Both the position numbers and the translations under genes were made by a program. Of a stretch of DNA of 64,000 nucleotides, positions 23,757 through 37,105 are shown piece after piece (the first letter of the stretch is position 1; every line of letters begins with the position of its first letter). Below the pieces are notes generated by a model. It ran no database searches. It was not told where the DNA came from and saw only the letters and a program-made list of their open reading frames with translations. Where the stretch lies: the NCBI GenBank assembly GCA_951217055.1, contig OX578277.1, positions 62,838,388-62,902,387 on the forward strand, written 5' to 3'. This stretch comes from Gerris lacustris (lineage: Eukaryota > Arthropoda > Insecta > Hemiptera > Gerridae).

Positions 23757-25680
23757 AGGGTTTCATTGGTAAAACAAAAAAAGAAACCCTTATGGTTTCG
23801 TTCCTGTGTCTGTCTGTCCGCCTGTCGCTCTGTACGGTTCCAATAACTTGTGAATCAAAAGAGATAAAAGCATGAAACTTTGCAGTTTTAAAGATCGTTT
23901 TGACGCGCACACAAAAAAAAATACATGAAAATTATTAGCTGTACAAATTCAAAATGGTGGATAATTGACGTCACGCGAGTGGGGTATCAAATGAAAGGTA
24001 TTGAAGAGTATAGATTACTACTTTTGATAAAGCAACAACATTTTATAAAAAATCAGATGAGTACTTTTCTAGGTATAGATGTAAATAAATGTATGTTTGT
24101 GCGCATATGGAAGAGAAACAAGTAGGCGCAGAAGTTCGAAACTTACGCGGGACCGCAACAAAGGCCTAATTATTACCTATACGAATACGATCCATTTCAT
24201 TAAAATCGGGCAGATAGGTTTTATGATTATGTTTCGCAAAATTGAGTGATAGACAGAACAACATACAGAACTAAAAATGTTCCCTGATGTCTGAAAAGGA
24301 TTTCTGTCTTAGAAGTTTTGAAATCGGAGACAAAAAAGTTTGTCCTTCACAACGATCACATAAGTTCCGTTACCTTCGATAAGTACGGAAGCAAAAATAT
24401 GGGTCATGCAAACGAAAACTTAGGTTATAAAAATAGACAATTTTACCTTTTTTCTTGGGCTCAAAGGGTGATTCTTGAGGTTATTGCTAATTATCTCGAT
24501 AAGTATATTTGAATTGAAATATTACAGATCAAAGTTTAAGATCTTGAAAATACACATACATTTAATTTTTCTAGAAAGAAAAAGTTACTAATTGGTCGAA
24601 ATATAGCACAAGAAAATTAGTTATAATAAAGAAATTAGCAAAGCTAGAGTTCTCTCAACTTAATTAATTTCAGATTTTCAAATTGCATCTTATTATTTCA
24701 ACAGTTTACGCAAGTTTATTGTTCTTAAAATTTGACTGATTAAGGTCTTTGAAAATGGTCAAAATAGCTCAAATCTTCAAAACATTATAATAACTGTGTA
24801 ACGATTATTGTTTATATTATATGTTATATAAATAAAAATAGATTTTCGGCTCTTTCGACTATATTGTTAAAGAGCTGTAACTCAAAAAACTGTAACTTAC
24901 AAAAATTGTCAGGACTGAAAATATATTTTTTTTCTCTACAAAATCTTTTTTGTTTAACATCTCGGTGAGTTTATATAACCTTTATGAATTTATGAACGAA
25001 ACACAAATTACATCGCATGTCATTTTTTATGGTCTTCAAATTTTAACTCTGGTTATATTTCTTATTATGATTTGTTAATATCTAGTAAAAACAAATTAAA
25101 AGTTAACGAGGAATATATGTTTTAATTTATATGAAGATTTGAGTGTACGTACATTCGAAGACTTAATTTCTTTTGCGCGTTTCGACTGACGCACAAAAAA
25201 AAGTTTACTGAGCTGTAATTAGTAGGTTTAAAAATTTGATTTGAATGGTTAATATAAATTAAATAAACAATATTTTACAGTGCAAATAACTTAATTGTTG
25301 TTAATTTTTCTGTTGTATTTTTTTAAAAAATTACGTAGTTTCATTAAAATTCCAGTTTGAACTTGATAAAAATGTTAATTTTTATTCTTTTCCACTATTT
25401 TACTCCATAGCCATGATCCTATCGAAAAAATATACATCTTACATAAATTAATGCTAGATTCCAAATCCCATAAGGATATTCATAGAAGTACACTTCCCCA
25501 AAATTTGAATATTTTCTTGAGTCCTAAAAATTACACAGCACAAATTCATATTTATTTATTTATTTATAAGAAAATTAAATTCAATTTACACAGAAAAGAA
25601 GGCTTCTACTACCAATTCTATAACCATAAGATTTCAAAGAAAAAAGTATATAATAATTATATATTAATTATATTATAATG
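23757..25680 (-). repeat. Minus-strand family A copy in AT-rich DNA
   Basis: 24010-24400 is a family A copy in minus orientation ('tatggaagagaaac', 'catttcattaaaatcggg', 'ttccctgatgtctgaaaagg'). Just before it, 23757-23870 carries the 'gggtttcattgg..aagaaaccctta' and 'ctgtctgtccgcctgtcgct' motifs of another repeat. 24530-25680 holds nothing I recognise. Confidence 0.6.
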
Positions 25681-25689
25681 GTCTGGGTC

Positions 25690-26190
25690 TGTCAATTAGT
25701 GTGCCACATAGCTTCCTCGGGGAATGCTTTCACAGTCTATATTATTGTCAAAGTTATTAAATTTTCCCCCGTTTTTTAAATTTGTCAAAATTGTTTTGAT
25801 TTTAATTGAATGAATGTATAAATTTGACAAAATTTAAAGATCCTAGACGGTCTAAATTTTGCTAGAAGCTACTTCCGATAAACTACCCAAAACGTATGAA
25901 GATATAGGAGTAAATAAATCTGTTTGTGCGAATGTGGAAGAGATGCAAATGAATGCCGAAGGTGGAAACTTATATGGGGCCAACAATGGACTATTTTTAA
26001 CCTACCCTCGAAATTTCATTAAAATCGGGCGAGCGGTTTTTATCACGTGTTATTCGCAAAAATTGAGCAACAGACAGACACGGAACCATGTGTTCCCATG
26101 ATGTCTACATCGGATATCTATCTTGGAAAAAAAAAATGTTCGTTCTGCGGAGCGATTGAGTACATAGTTTCCGTTACTTTCGGTAAGGAT
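25690..26190 (-). repeat. Family A repeat, minus-strand copy
   Basis: It starts at the inverted tail 'attagtgtgccacatagctt' and proceeds through 'caaaatttaaagatcctaga', 'gtggaagagatgcaaatg' and 'ttaaaatcgggcgagcggtt' to 'ttccgttactttcggtaag'. The open frame at 25859-26101 falls entirely within it and is not a gene. Confidence 0.8.
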
Positions 26191-26736
26191 GGAAACAAAT
26201 GATAAATTTTAGTTATATGTAAATGAAACAATGGAAAATAGTGACAATAAAACGACATTCAAAATTCAGGGTAAGCGGTCTAAGGGGTACAAACGGTAAC
26301 GGTCAGCCACAAAAACTTGAAAGCCTCCAAAGACAAAAAAACAAAAAAAAAAAAATGTTTGCGAATACCTAGGTATTTTTGTTTTGCCCGGCCGCTAAAT
26401 AAGATCGTGTTTATTATTGTTGTTGATAGTGAAATGTAGAAAAGAGAGAGTGCGACAATGTAAGGTTTGATTAGAAAGGGAACTACTCACTACTCATGGA
26501 AGGGAGATGTTATATTTATTATGTCTTTAGGAAGATAGAAGAGGGGTGAAGGTCAAATGATGCCGCGATTGTCAGACCCATCTAGCGGCTGAAGGAGGCA
26601 AGATTTTCTGAAGAAATCAGCGACCGGTGCGGTAAATCGGTATACTAATTGTAGGAGAAGGGACAGCGGATTACGACGAACTATATCACGTAGCCCACCG
26701 AGTATGAGTTCGACATCGCTTCCCGCCCCGCCTTAA

Positions 26737-27035
26737 GTACATGATAGGACGCGAGGAAGCTATGTGCCACACTAATTGGCAGATTATCTTAAAAAAATAC
26801 TTATCAGATTTTTATGAAATCTGAATGGTTAATATTAATATTATTTCATATTAATTTTTACTGTTTAATTTTAATTTCAACCGTGTGAGCTCATTAAATA
26901 TTGCTATATTGATACTTTCTAGTAAAAAAGCAATCAACAGATTTAAAAAGGGTGGGAGATTAAATTAATCAGACAATAGTAGGACGAATATGCTGTAGGA
27001 CGTAAGAGGAAGCTATGTACAAATTGGTAGACTTT
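26737..27035 (+). repeat. Family A tail plus partial copy
   Basis: It begins 'tacatgataggacgcgagg' directly after the TTAA of the putative insertion. A second tail-proximal segment follows at 26870-27035 ('gtaggacgtaagaggaagct'). It ends about 390 bp before the homeobox exon. Confidence 0.65.
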
Positions 27036-27384
27036 TCAATGGCATCGTGAAAAACGGTATGTTTTAGAAAGAGTGATGCAGTGAGTACAAGAGCCTTTTC
27101 TCAGTCTTGATAAGAGTTGACACAAATTAAGTCTATTGGAATTTTCATAAAACTTCCAATTAAAGCAACCAATTAACCGACACCATTATTTATCTTGTAA
27201 ACAGTTATTATAATTTACATAAACGTGGGTAACTAATTGGAGTTGTGCACGTTTCATGTTACATAAAACGCAGTTTTAAAAAACGAGTGTCATTTACCAC
27301 TATGTTTCTGCATTAGTGTAATTGTTTAATTAATTAGGGATTGTTATTTATTGCGTTTTTATCTTGCAGTTTATGAGTACTTGA

Positions 27385-27816
<432 letters not shown>

Positions 27817-27859
27817 ACTGCCATCCCTTTTTATTTTTACAAAGTCAACTTTATTTTAC

Positions 27860-27904
27860 ATTAAAATATATTGTCGATATGAAAAAAAAAAAAAAAAAAA
27901 AAAA
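27860..27904 (+). terminator. abd-A: Proximal poly(A) signal ATTAAA and genomic A-run
   Basis: ATTAAA (27860-27865) lies 44 nt after the stop and is followed 16 nt later by a 23-A run (27882-27904). It could serve as a proximal polyadenylation site, but the A-run is in the genomic sequence. The region downstream offers further AATAAA motifs (for example around 28150, 32895, 34360 and 34805-34835) for longer transcripts. Confidence 0.4.
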
Positions 27905-29139
27905 TGGCAAAGAATTACTTAAAGTCGTTAAATGGTTTAGAGCCTGGGATTTGCAATTTATACAGAGACGTATTTGTCTGTTTATTATGTTAAAATATCG
28001 GATGGAACATTTCAAAGCAGAAGCTCAAATGATCGCCTAATCATCCAGATAACTAAGTTACCGACATACTTTCTTCTGTTTTGATTCTAGAATTTGTAAG
28101 GACACTTTTTTGTTTTCATACAAATTAACGATTAAGTTATTCGTTAAAAAAATAAATTGTTAATTAAATAAAATCGCAGCCGTACTAGCTATTCTGAAGC
28201 AGCAATATTTAATTTAAAAATGGCTTTTATTTTAAATGTTTGTGGAGAAAGCCTTTTGTTTAGATAAATATATTGTTTATTGTTTTATTTTTTTTAAACT
28301 AATTTCTTGGGAGCTAATCTCTCAAAAAGCGTCTTTCATTTTTGTTTTTGTTTTTTGGACTTGTGTCTGTCCAGCCAAACCAGTGTCAATTATTTTACCT
28401 CTTCAAATTGTTTTGTATAAAAAAACAGTTATAATTCAAAGGTTTAAAGTCTTTGTTTGCTAAGTGGTTTGAAAATTAGTATTATTGAACTTAAATTAAA
28501 AAAATAAAATAATGAGGATAATATTTCAATATTCTGATATTTAGAACAGTGAAAAATAAATCAAATTGAATTTTCGCCCGCTGATATTTATAATCCTTAT
28601 CCCAATTCTATTCGTCCTTATAGATATTATAAATTTATTTTTATTTTTATTGCAGTATCAATAACTAAATGGTTCATAATATATATGATTAAACAATAAT
28701 TGAAGAACTGTTAGAGGTTAAAAACCGTCTCACCGAAATATCTTAATCGAGATCTGCTTTCAGCCTTAAGCAACAAACTGAAGAGAGGCTAAATTGGCTG
28801 GCTGCTAAATCTACCATTTTTTTCTGTGGTGCTGTTTGTTGGTGCCAGCTTCTAGGGGAAAGTAGGATTAACTATTTAAAAAAATATATTATGGAAAAGC
28901 AGAGCTTACAACCCAGTAATAATAATAATGAAATACCTATTTCCTTGAAAAAATCTCTATTTCATTTTAAGTGCTACTTTAAACTAATATCTCCCCGCGT
29001 TCACAGATCTTGTCTTTGTGATATAATTGTTTTTGGTGAAGAGACATATTTATTTTCTTAAATTAGTTTTTATTATTTACAACTACAAAAAACTTGTTTA
29101 AAACTTTAAGGTTTTCTTAACTTCTTAGCCCTTAACTTA
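27905..29139 (+). other. Downstream of abd-A stop, possible 3' UTR
   Basis: This is AT-rich sequence without repeat families recognised elsewhere in the window. The open frame at 28236-28463 shows no similarity. AATAAA motifs occur near 28150-28170. It could be transcribed as 3' UTR if the proximal signal is bypassed. Confidence 0.4.
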
Positions 29140-29315
29140 GTGCACAGGCTTCCGCGGATTGACTCTTAATCAATAACTTGGTTATCTGGTGTTTGTAATC
29201 CGCGTCACAAAAGGGTTGAAGTCCGACGATGCTGAAAATGCTTCCAGTAGTGGAAGCGAAACGTCGAACTTAAACCCCTTCGTAAAGCGTATTTCACCGG
29301 AAACAAGTTATTAGC
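29140..29315 (+). repeat. Penelope-like repeat end with hammerhead-like motif (family H, copy 2)
   Basis: It contains CTGAAAA (29232-29238), stem GCTTCC/GGAAGC (29240-29245 and 29252-29257) and GAAAC (29258-29262), in the order of a hammerhead core. The CUGANGA box carries a G-to-A change that should abolish catalysis. The flanks GGGTTGAAGTCCGACG and CGTCGAACTTAAACCC pair with few mismatches, so the whole segment can also fold as one long hairpin. It is homologous to 6005-6175. Confidence 0.55.
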
Positions 29316-29405
29316 CCTTATTTTCTTAGATCCTAACTTGAGTTCAGCAATATTTGATTCTATTGTAAATTAGATCTATAATTGAAGCCCTATTAATGAA
29401 ATATC

Positions 29406-31120
29406 TGGAAATTTAATTTTTTTTTGGAAATCTAAAAACATTTAGTGATAAAAACTTGTTACTGTGCTAGAAACAAAAGATCCCAAAATTTGGGCTCATT
29501 TGAAGAATTGCTAGGTCGCTTTGAAGTTTGATGTATGTAAAATTCTTATAAAATAGCGATGTTGTGGCATTAGGTATTATTTTTTGGTGTTAAAATATAT
29601 AATGAGTGTAGTTTTACAGTTAAATATATTTTATAGACATTTAGTGCTTGTGGAAACTACATAGTTCAAATAATTAAGTTGTTTAGTTTAACCGGTAAGA
29701 GATGGTATATATAATTATTTTCAAAAAAATTAGCGAAAACAAAATTCCACCGAAGCTAAATGCCAAGTTTAGGTGAAAGAAACTTAATATTTTCTTCCTG
29801 TTTAGTTTATTTCTTAATCGTCATATGTATAGCTTATAAAAAAAATCTAAACATTTAATTGAAATTGTGATATTAGTATTTTTTATGAATTTACATATAT
29901 AGTCTTTAAGTGGAAGAAAGCAGTACGTAATATACTGCCTCAATGCTAAACCACTACCAGTTAACTTATTACTTTTTTTTTATAGAAAAACTAATAATAT
30001 GTTTTCAACTAATAATTTAAAAGAGTGTATTTTATACCCCTCCCCCCTTATTGAGAATAGGGAAGGGCATATACAGTAAGGCGTCCAAATAATTTTTTTA
30101 TTAGAAATAATAACATTATAAGCAATTGAGCTGCAAGTTATGGCAGCTCTTAGCTAACATTAATATTTTTTATCAATTCTGAATATAGTTACATTAACGT
30201 AGAGCTCACTGCTTTAGAATTCCTAAAGGCTAAAGGGTAAGATAGTAGAGAGGGCAATAGACAAGAGTATGGTTTAAGGTACCATAATTTATAGTTTGGG
30301 AATTCATTAGCAGTATTCATTTAAGCGCTTTTTCTTTTTACCTGCATATAATATTTCACATAAAATATTATACAGAGGTAAGCTGAATAATATAGAGTTC
30401 TTAATGTTTTTAACTTCTTCAAAAAAAATAACCCAAGGCATATGGCTCCACCCCCCCCCCCCCCCCCATTTTCGTTAAGGGAGGAGGTAGTGGGTATAAA
30501 ATACACTCTTTTAAATTATTAGATGAAAACATATTATTCGTTTTTCTATAAAATAAAAGTAATAAGTTAACTGGTAGTGGTTTAGCATTGAATCAGTCTA
30601 TTACGTACTGCTTTCTTCCACTTAATGACTATATGTATATGTAAATTCATAAAAAATACTAATATCACAATTTCAATTAAATTTTTAGATTTTTTTATAA
30701 GCTATACATATGAAGATTACGAAATAAACTAAAAAAGAAGAAAACATTAAGTTTCTTTCACCTTTATAAACTTGGCATTTAGCTTCGGTGGAATTTTTTC
30801 GAAAAAAATTATATTTGTCATCTCTTACCGGTTAAACTAAACAACTTAATTATTTAAACTATGTAGTTTCCACAAGCACTAAATGTCTATAAAATATATT
30901 TAACAGTTAAACTACACTCATAATATATTTTAACACCAAAAAATAATACGAAATGCCACAACATCGCTATTTTATAAGAATTTTACATACATCAAACTTC
31001 CAAGCGACGGGGCGCGACCTAGCAGTTCTTCAAATGAGCCCAAATTTTGGGATCTTTTGTTTCTAGCATAGTAACAAGTTTTTATCACTACATGTTTTTA
31101 GATTTCCAAAAAACAAAATT
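29406..31120. repeat. 1.7-kb inverted repeat downstream of abd-A
   Basis: The left arm (about 29406-30050) and right arm (about 30475-31120) are near-perfect inverted copies of about 645 bp. For example, 'ctaataatttaaaagagtgt' (30008 onward) is inverted at 30502-30521, and 'aagatcccaaaatttgggct' (near 29484) is inverted near 31040-31060. The spacer (about 425 bp) includes a C17 run at 30451-30467. The right arm has a small insertion, 'ggggcgcgacc'. No protein is encoded. A transcript crossing it would fold into very long double-stranded RNA. Confidence 0.92.
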
Positions 31121-34100
31121 CCGACCCACCCACTTCTAGTCACTGGCATGAATAATTATTGGTGGATTACACCCTGCTTTGTTTATTAAAAATACTTTTG
31201 TTGGAGAAAAATATTACAAATAAATATTATTTATATTAAAAAATAAAAACAAAACAAAACAGAATCACTGAGTTTGGCTCGGTTTAATATCGTGTACTTA
31301 CTCATCATCAAAAGGCAAAAAAAAGAGAAAATAATCAAAATGATTAAACATGATTATAAATTCTTTAGGAAAAAAAATAAAACGAATACTTAATAATAAA
31401 TATTCAAATTTAATAAATTAATTGAATAAAACAAAATACAAATAAAATAAATGTGCAAACCTGAAAACTAGGCAATTAGGAAAATGATAGTTTTAAATAT
31501 TTGTACTTGTACAAAGAATGCATCTTTTTTGTAAATTCTATATTTTTTTTTATTTTTATTTTCTGTAAAATGTAATTAATTTGACTAAACTAACCTTAAT
31601 TTCAACAGTTTTAAATGTATGTGTAAAGTTTAGAAAGTATATTTAGTATTTTTCTTTTTAAATTATGTTTTTGTACAAGCTTTAATTACTGTTTTAGGGC
31701 GTTACGACTATTTTTTTTAATATTACTTGTATTTCATTTAAGTTATTTTTTTTTTTATACTTAATATTTATTATGAACATTTCTTTTTTTAATGGTCAAT
31801 TTCGTTATATATACATATATTTTTTTAAATTACTTAATTATTTTAATTTTTATAATCATCAAATGGTGTATTTTATTATTATAGCCGTTAAGTTGAAAAA
31901 TCTACACTTAATGGCAATTGTTACTTAGTTTATAATATTATTTATAAAGAAAGATTTTTTTTTATATTATTTGTTTTTCTTTAATAGGTTGATTTATTTT
32001 TGTTTGTATTGTCTACTTGTTTCTCTTTATTCTTTATAATTACTTGATTTTATTTAAAATTATCTTATGTTTCGTTACGTCTTTATTTTGTTATTATTAT
32101 TTCCTTTTTGTTACTTAACTATGTTTTGTTATAATTTAAAAAGGATTCATAAATCTATTTTATTCTATGTATATATTTCTTTATGACTTCTTTCTTAACG
32201 TTTTTGAGTCATTGAATTATTTACTTTCAAATATTTCGTTATAACCTTATGTTTATTTATTTTTTTTATAAAAAAAAGAAGCAATAATAAGGGTGTAAAT
32301 ATATTTCTACAAAATATTTGATTTTTTAGTAATATATTAAAAAATTATTAGAATTCATTTTTTATCCTTTTGAACTGATGATATTATATTTGATATTAAG
32401 CAAAATAATTTACTTTTTTCAAATTATTGTTTGTTTGCTTTGTTATTGTGTTGTGTTTATTTATTTATAATTTTTTAATGTTTTTTAAAGAAAAGTTTCT
32501 AACACTTATGCTTATCACGCATGATTGTAACATAAAGTGCAATGATGTTTTTAATCATAATTATTAAAGTAATATTAATTAATTATTATTATAATTATAG
32601 CTGTTAAGATAATTATAAATCCTATTAATCCCAGTGAAAAAGTAGTCGAGATTGAAATTTTAAGAAAAAACATAAATTAAAAAAAATTTACGAAACATTG
32701 TCATAAAATGAAATTCTTTCAAATATACCTTATAAATTAATAAAGGGGTTGTAGTTTTGCAATGGGAATGAAATCTCTTTTAGGTTGTGCCGTCATCCCT
32801 TTCTTGAACTTCTTCCTAATTTTGGAAGAACAATGGGAAAGCTGATGTTAAAAGATATTTTAAGAGATTTCAGTAATAACTCCACCAAGATTTGACAAAT
32901 AAATAATTCATTCATTATTATTCAAATGGAAACATTTGTGGCGTCAGGGTAGCTTTGATAAAATAAATTTCAGCTTTATTCTTAACACTGGATCAATTTC
33001 TTATGACAATTGTTTTCGTACAAAAAATAAAATAATATTAAATATAATTATACATTAATTTATTATATAGATTTTTTTTTATTTACTTCAATAATGTTCT
33101 TCCTTTTCTTTGTTTAATGTAAATGTATATTGGCTGTAATTAATATAATAACTGTATATAATATATTAAAATGGTATTTTTAATGTGAAAATGTACATCT
33201 CAAAGAAGAATATATTTCCTGTAGTATTTTATGCTTGTAATTATAAATTTAACGTATTTATTTTTTTAGACAAGCGATTATATTTTCATTACAATATAAT
33301 TTTAAAATGACAAAAAAAGTATTTAATTATCGTGATGAATTTGTCCATTTCAGATTTGATTGTCGTTATGATTATTCATACTTATAAATTGTATTCATGT
33401 TCATGAACAACACAGCATATTAAAATGTATCAGTGGAGCAATGAACACAAAATATTAGTAGTTTAATTCAGATTAAAACTATTATGGTTTCGAAAAAAAT
33501 TTTCAACTTTCTAAGAATCTATTATATGTGGATTTTATTAAGCTCTACTTTTTTTCCAGTTCTATTTAAAAAAACAGAAAGATAATATATAGATATATTA
33601 ACTTTATTTTGGATTTTTTTTAAAAATTAAAACAATCAATTTATTCATGATAAAAAATTAATTTTGGGAAAAGGAAAATTAATTAACATATTCCCTATGA
33701 AGTGCCATGTTGAAATATATATTTTTTTAATAATTATTGTGCTTATTTTTTGACTTAAGTGATGCTCTTTTACCAATTATTATTAGTTAGTTTGTTTTTT
33801 TAGTACATACATATAAACATTTCCCTCAAGGCCCCCATACACGATCAAACATTATGCGTAAACATAATGTTTGCGCAAACAGTATTTTAACCATGAATGG
33901 GGGCCTTAAGCGAGTTATTCTTTATTTTATTTTTTTTTAATTAAGAAAATAAATTACTAATTCATTTTAAAGAACGTAGTAATAAAATGAGATTCGAGTA
34001 CTTAACACTAAGCAGTAATTATGATTTATGCCATTTCCCCCCTTAAGACAAATAGCCTACCATTTTAGCTGTAAATATCCAGTTTCTTGATGCTTAAAAA

Positions 34101-35100
34101 CTTAAAATAGAAAACGAAATCAACCACCTGTTACACACTTTTTATAAGTACGTTTAATTATAATTCATTTACCTTTTAAGTGAATTAGTATCACTATGTA
34201 CACAACCCAAGGTTTTGTTCAAGTTTGTCAGATAGATTATTTTTCTTGGGTTAACCATAAAGATAAATCATATAATAATGATTAAAAACAAACTTTTCTG
34301 AATAAATTCTTCATGGCTATTGTGACTAGAACCATTATTAAGGTTGAAACTGATAAAATATGAAAATAAAATACAAACTGGAAAAATGTAGATGGTTTTC
34401 TTTTACTTATTTCTTACTCGTAATATTTAGCAATAATTTTTTGTCTGTGTGGAAATGAAAATATATATAAAAAAAAAAAAAAAAATTGGTACGTAATATA
34501 TTTAGTAGGAATCTTTATTATAATTATATTAATAATTATTATTACAAACATATAATTAATAATTATAAATAAAAACAAACTTATTATTAATTAGTCTTAC
34601 GCGGAACAATCTGTGTAATTATAAATGTAGAGTAGATTTATGTGTTTAACTGGTTTGTAAATTAAATATTATACTTATTAATGTACAGTTAATTATTAAT
34701 TATTAAGGGATTTCAAAAGAAAGTTAATAATGAAATGGAAAATTTGAAAATCAACGTCAAACTTCTCTGTTCCGAATTCATTTTATGATTGTCTATGATT
34801 GTAAAAAGTAAAAAATAAAATGAATAAATAAAATAAAATAATTGAATCTCTCTTTTTTCATTGTACATAATTAGGAAGTAGTAAGTTTTAAAAGTGACAG
34901 TTTCCTTACTTAGTGCGACTTTTTTATATCATAAATATGTGTAAAATAAGAAAAAAAATCTTGTTTTTTGAATGCAAAAATAAAAACGTCCAATTATTTA
35001 TTTCTTAATTACTTTTTTATTATTTTGCTTATTTTTGCGAAACCTATAACAATTTTCTTGTTATTTGTAATGAATTAATAATGTCTATAATAATAAAAAT
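31121..35100 (+). other. T-rich, repeat-poor block: candidate long 3' UTR or unique intergenic DNA
   Basis: Nearly 4 kb lacks the family A, B, C and S repeats that crowd the rest of the window. It has a plus-strand T bias, several AATAAA motifs and UGUAAAUA/UGUAUAUA (Pumilio-like) motifs, for example near 33120-33165 and 34067. A cluster of AATAAA repeats at 34805-34835 is followed by T/GT-rich sequence, resembling a distal polyadenylation site. Long alternative 3' UTRs are known for Hox genes. Whether this is transcribed cannot be decided from the sequence alone. Confidence 0.35.
33825..33910. mobile_element. 86-bp MITE-like palindromic element
   Basis: CTCAAGGCCCCCAT (33825-33838) faces ATGGGGGCCTTAAG (33897-33910) with one mismatch. 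Inside, AAACATTATG pairs with CATAATGTTT. It is GC-rich at the ends in an otherwise AT-rich block and is the only obvious insertion in it. Confidence 0.75.
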
Positions 35101-35103
35101 ATG

Positions 35104-35285
35104 TGGCCCAACCGTAAAGGGCTTAGGCCTGCCAAAGGGCTTATAGGGTTGGTGTGTCGCTCCACCAGCTGTATTAACCATTATATTGGTTTCTGTTACC
35201 TGATGCTTGACGATGCCGGGATTCGAACCCGTAACCTACTTAATCTAAGGCAAAGATGATACCAATGAGCAACCAGAGACCCCTA
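35104..35285 (-). mobile_element. tRNA-derived SINE, second type (family S3)
   Basis: On the minus strand the head reads GGTCTCTGGTTGCTCATTGG (A-box-like) and then, about 45 nt on, GGGTTCGAATCCCGGC, a perfect Pol III B box with paired T-stem. The rest ('taatacagctggtggagcg', 'gccctttacggttgggccac') is an unrelated tail. A functional tRNA gene is unlikely because the acceptor stem does not pair. No second copy was found in the window. Confidence 0.7.
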
Positions 35286-35289
35286 TTAA

Positions 35290-36230
35290 TGCCTATAGCT
35301 TTTAAAAATCACTTAAGCGAGATGTGGCATAGTAAAATAAATAAAAAAAATCTATTAGTGCTGTGGGCTATAGCCTATTATCTTTTCTTCTTGTAATCCA
35401 ATTTTTTTTAAGGTCATACACAGGTTGTAATCTAAGTGTGAAGGGTATTGAGTACCTCATCTATATTGGAATGATGCTGTGTGAACGGTACAATTCTTGT
35501 TAAAATTGGAAATATATAGTTGATATTGATAAATGTCTATCTCGTATTAAACAAAAGAGAAAAAAATTTGGAGATACACCATGGCCGTTTGTCCTCGAAC
35601 ATTAAAAACAGACGCTAACGATTGTTCGAATAAATCATCACCTGAGAATGTTTTTTTGTTTTAATTAAATTAGCTAGCATTAATAATGAACCTAATCATT
35701 CGATTTTTACACTATATTCTAAGTTTCATCAGAAGAAATCCTTTGTAGATGAACATCCTATCAAATAATAAGTATGAAATTTAGGGCCATTAAGTTATGA
35801 TATTTCCCTTAAAATATATAATACCAGGACTGAGAAAAATAGAATAACACTATACTACTATTTATATATACTTATTTTCTCTTAAAAAATTCAGTAGAAT
35901 ACTTTAAATCTAAGTTAGGAGGGAAACAAGATTTAGTCATTTTGATGTATGATACAACTACTGTCATTTTAACCATTTAATGAAAAATAAATTGTTTGTT
36001 TTAGTTACTCTTATATTCATCCTTTTCTTTACACTTTGATCAACATAAACATATATGTTGTTGCATGGAACAGCAACATATCTATTATTCCATGTGATAA
36101 TAATGTGGAACTTGTTTCATACTCTTCCGGGAGTCGATTCAATTGAGCTGAGCGAAGCAAAGCTTTTATATTACACTTTGCATTTGGTTAGACACACTCC
36201 TCCTGAACGGCCGAACCGATCCGCACAAAA
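35290..36230. other. AT-rich DNA, nothing recognised
   Basis: No coding or repeat signature was found. The short open frame at 36055-36249 ends in 'cggccgaaccgatccgcaca', a phrase typical of interspersed insect repeats, and is not treated as a gene. Confidence 0.5.
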
Positions 36231-36540
36231 TTCGGCACGGTCATCATGACCAACCACAGGTAGGTATAAATCTTAAATGGTCCAAATTGGTTCACTTTAA
36301 AATAGTATATGCCCATCATGATGCATGTCGTTGGAAGCTCTTTAAGAGTACAGTTATTGTTGTTATGTTTATTTTCATTTAAGAGGGGGGTAAAACAGAA
36401 AAACAGGAAAAAATGCTTTTAGCGAAATTCCAAGGGAAAAAATGTGCTAATGGAGCCACTGGCATGGCGGGAGTTGGAGCCGGGACTGTGGCCAAAATAC
36501 GTTTCATGGGTCCCTGATCACGAAAAAATAGGTTTTACAG
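36230..36540. repeat. Family F repeat copy
   Basis: It contains 'catcatgatgcatgtcgttg', 'aagctctttaagagtacagt' and a 'gaggggggtaaaa' block, related to 470-625 in inverted orientation. Confidence 0.6.
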
Positions 36541-36545
36541 AACTT

Positions 36546-37105
<560 letters not shown>

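Larger units (their letters stand above)
21383..26732. mobile_element. Candidate TTAA-flanked composite insertion
   Basis: The ends are GGCGGGGCGGGAA (21383-21395) and TTCCCGCCCCGCC (26720-26732), a perfect 13-bp inverted pair. Each is bordered by TTAA (21379-21382 and 26733-26736), and the flanks look like the two parts of one family A repeat. TTAA duplications are typical of piggyBac-like elements, but the terminal sequence is not a piggyBac end I recognise. The interior holds several other family A copies and no transposase that I can see. Two unrelated short elements sharing an end sequence are the alternative. Confidence 0.45.
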
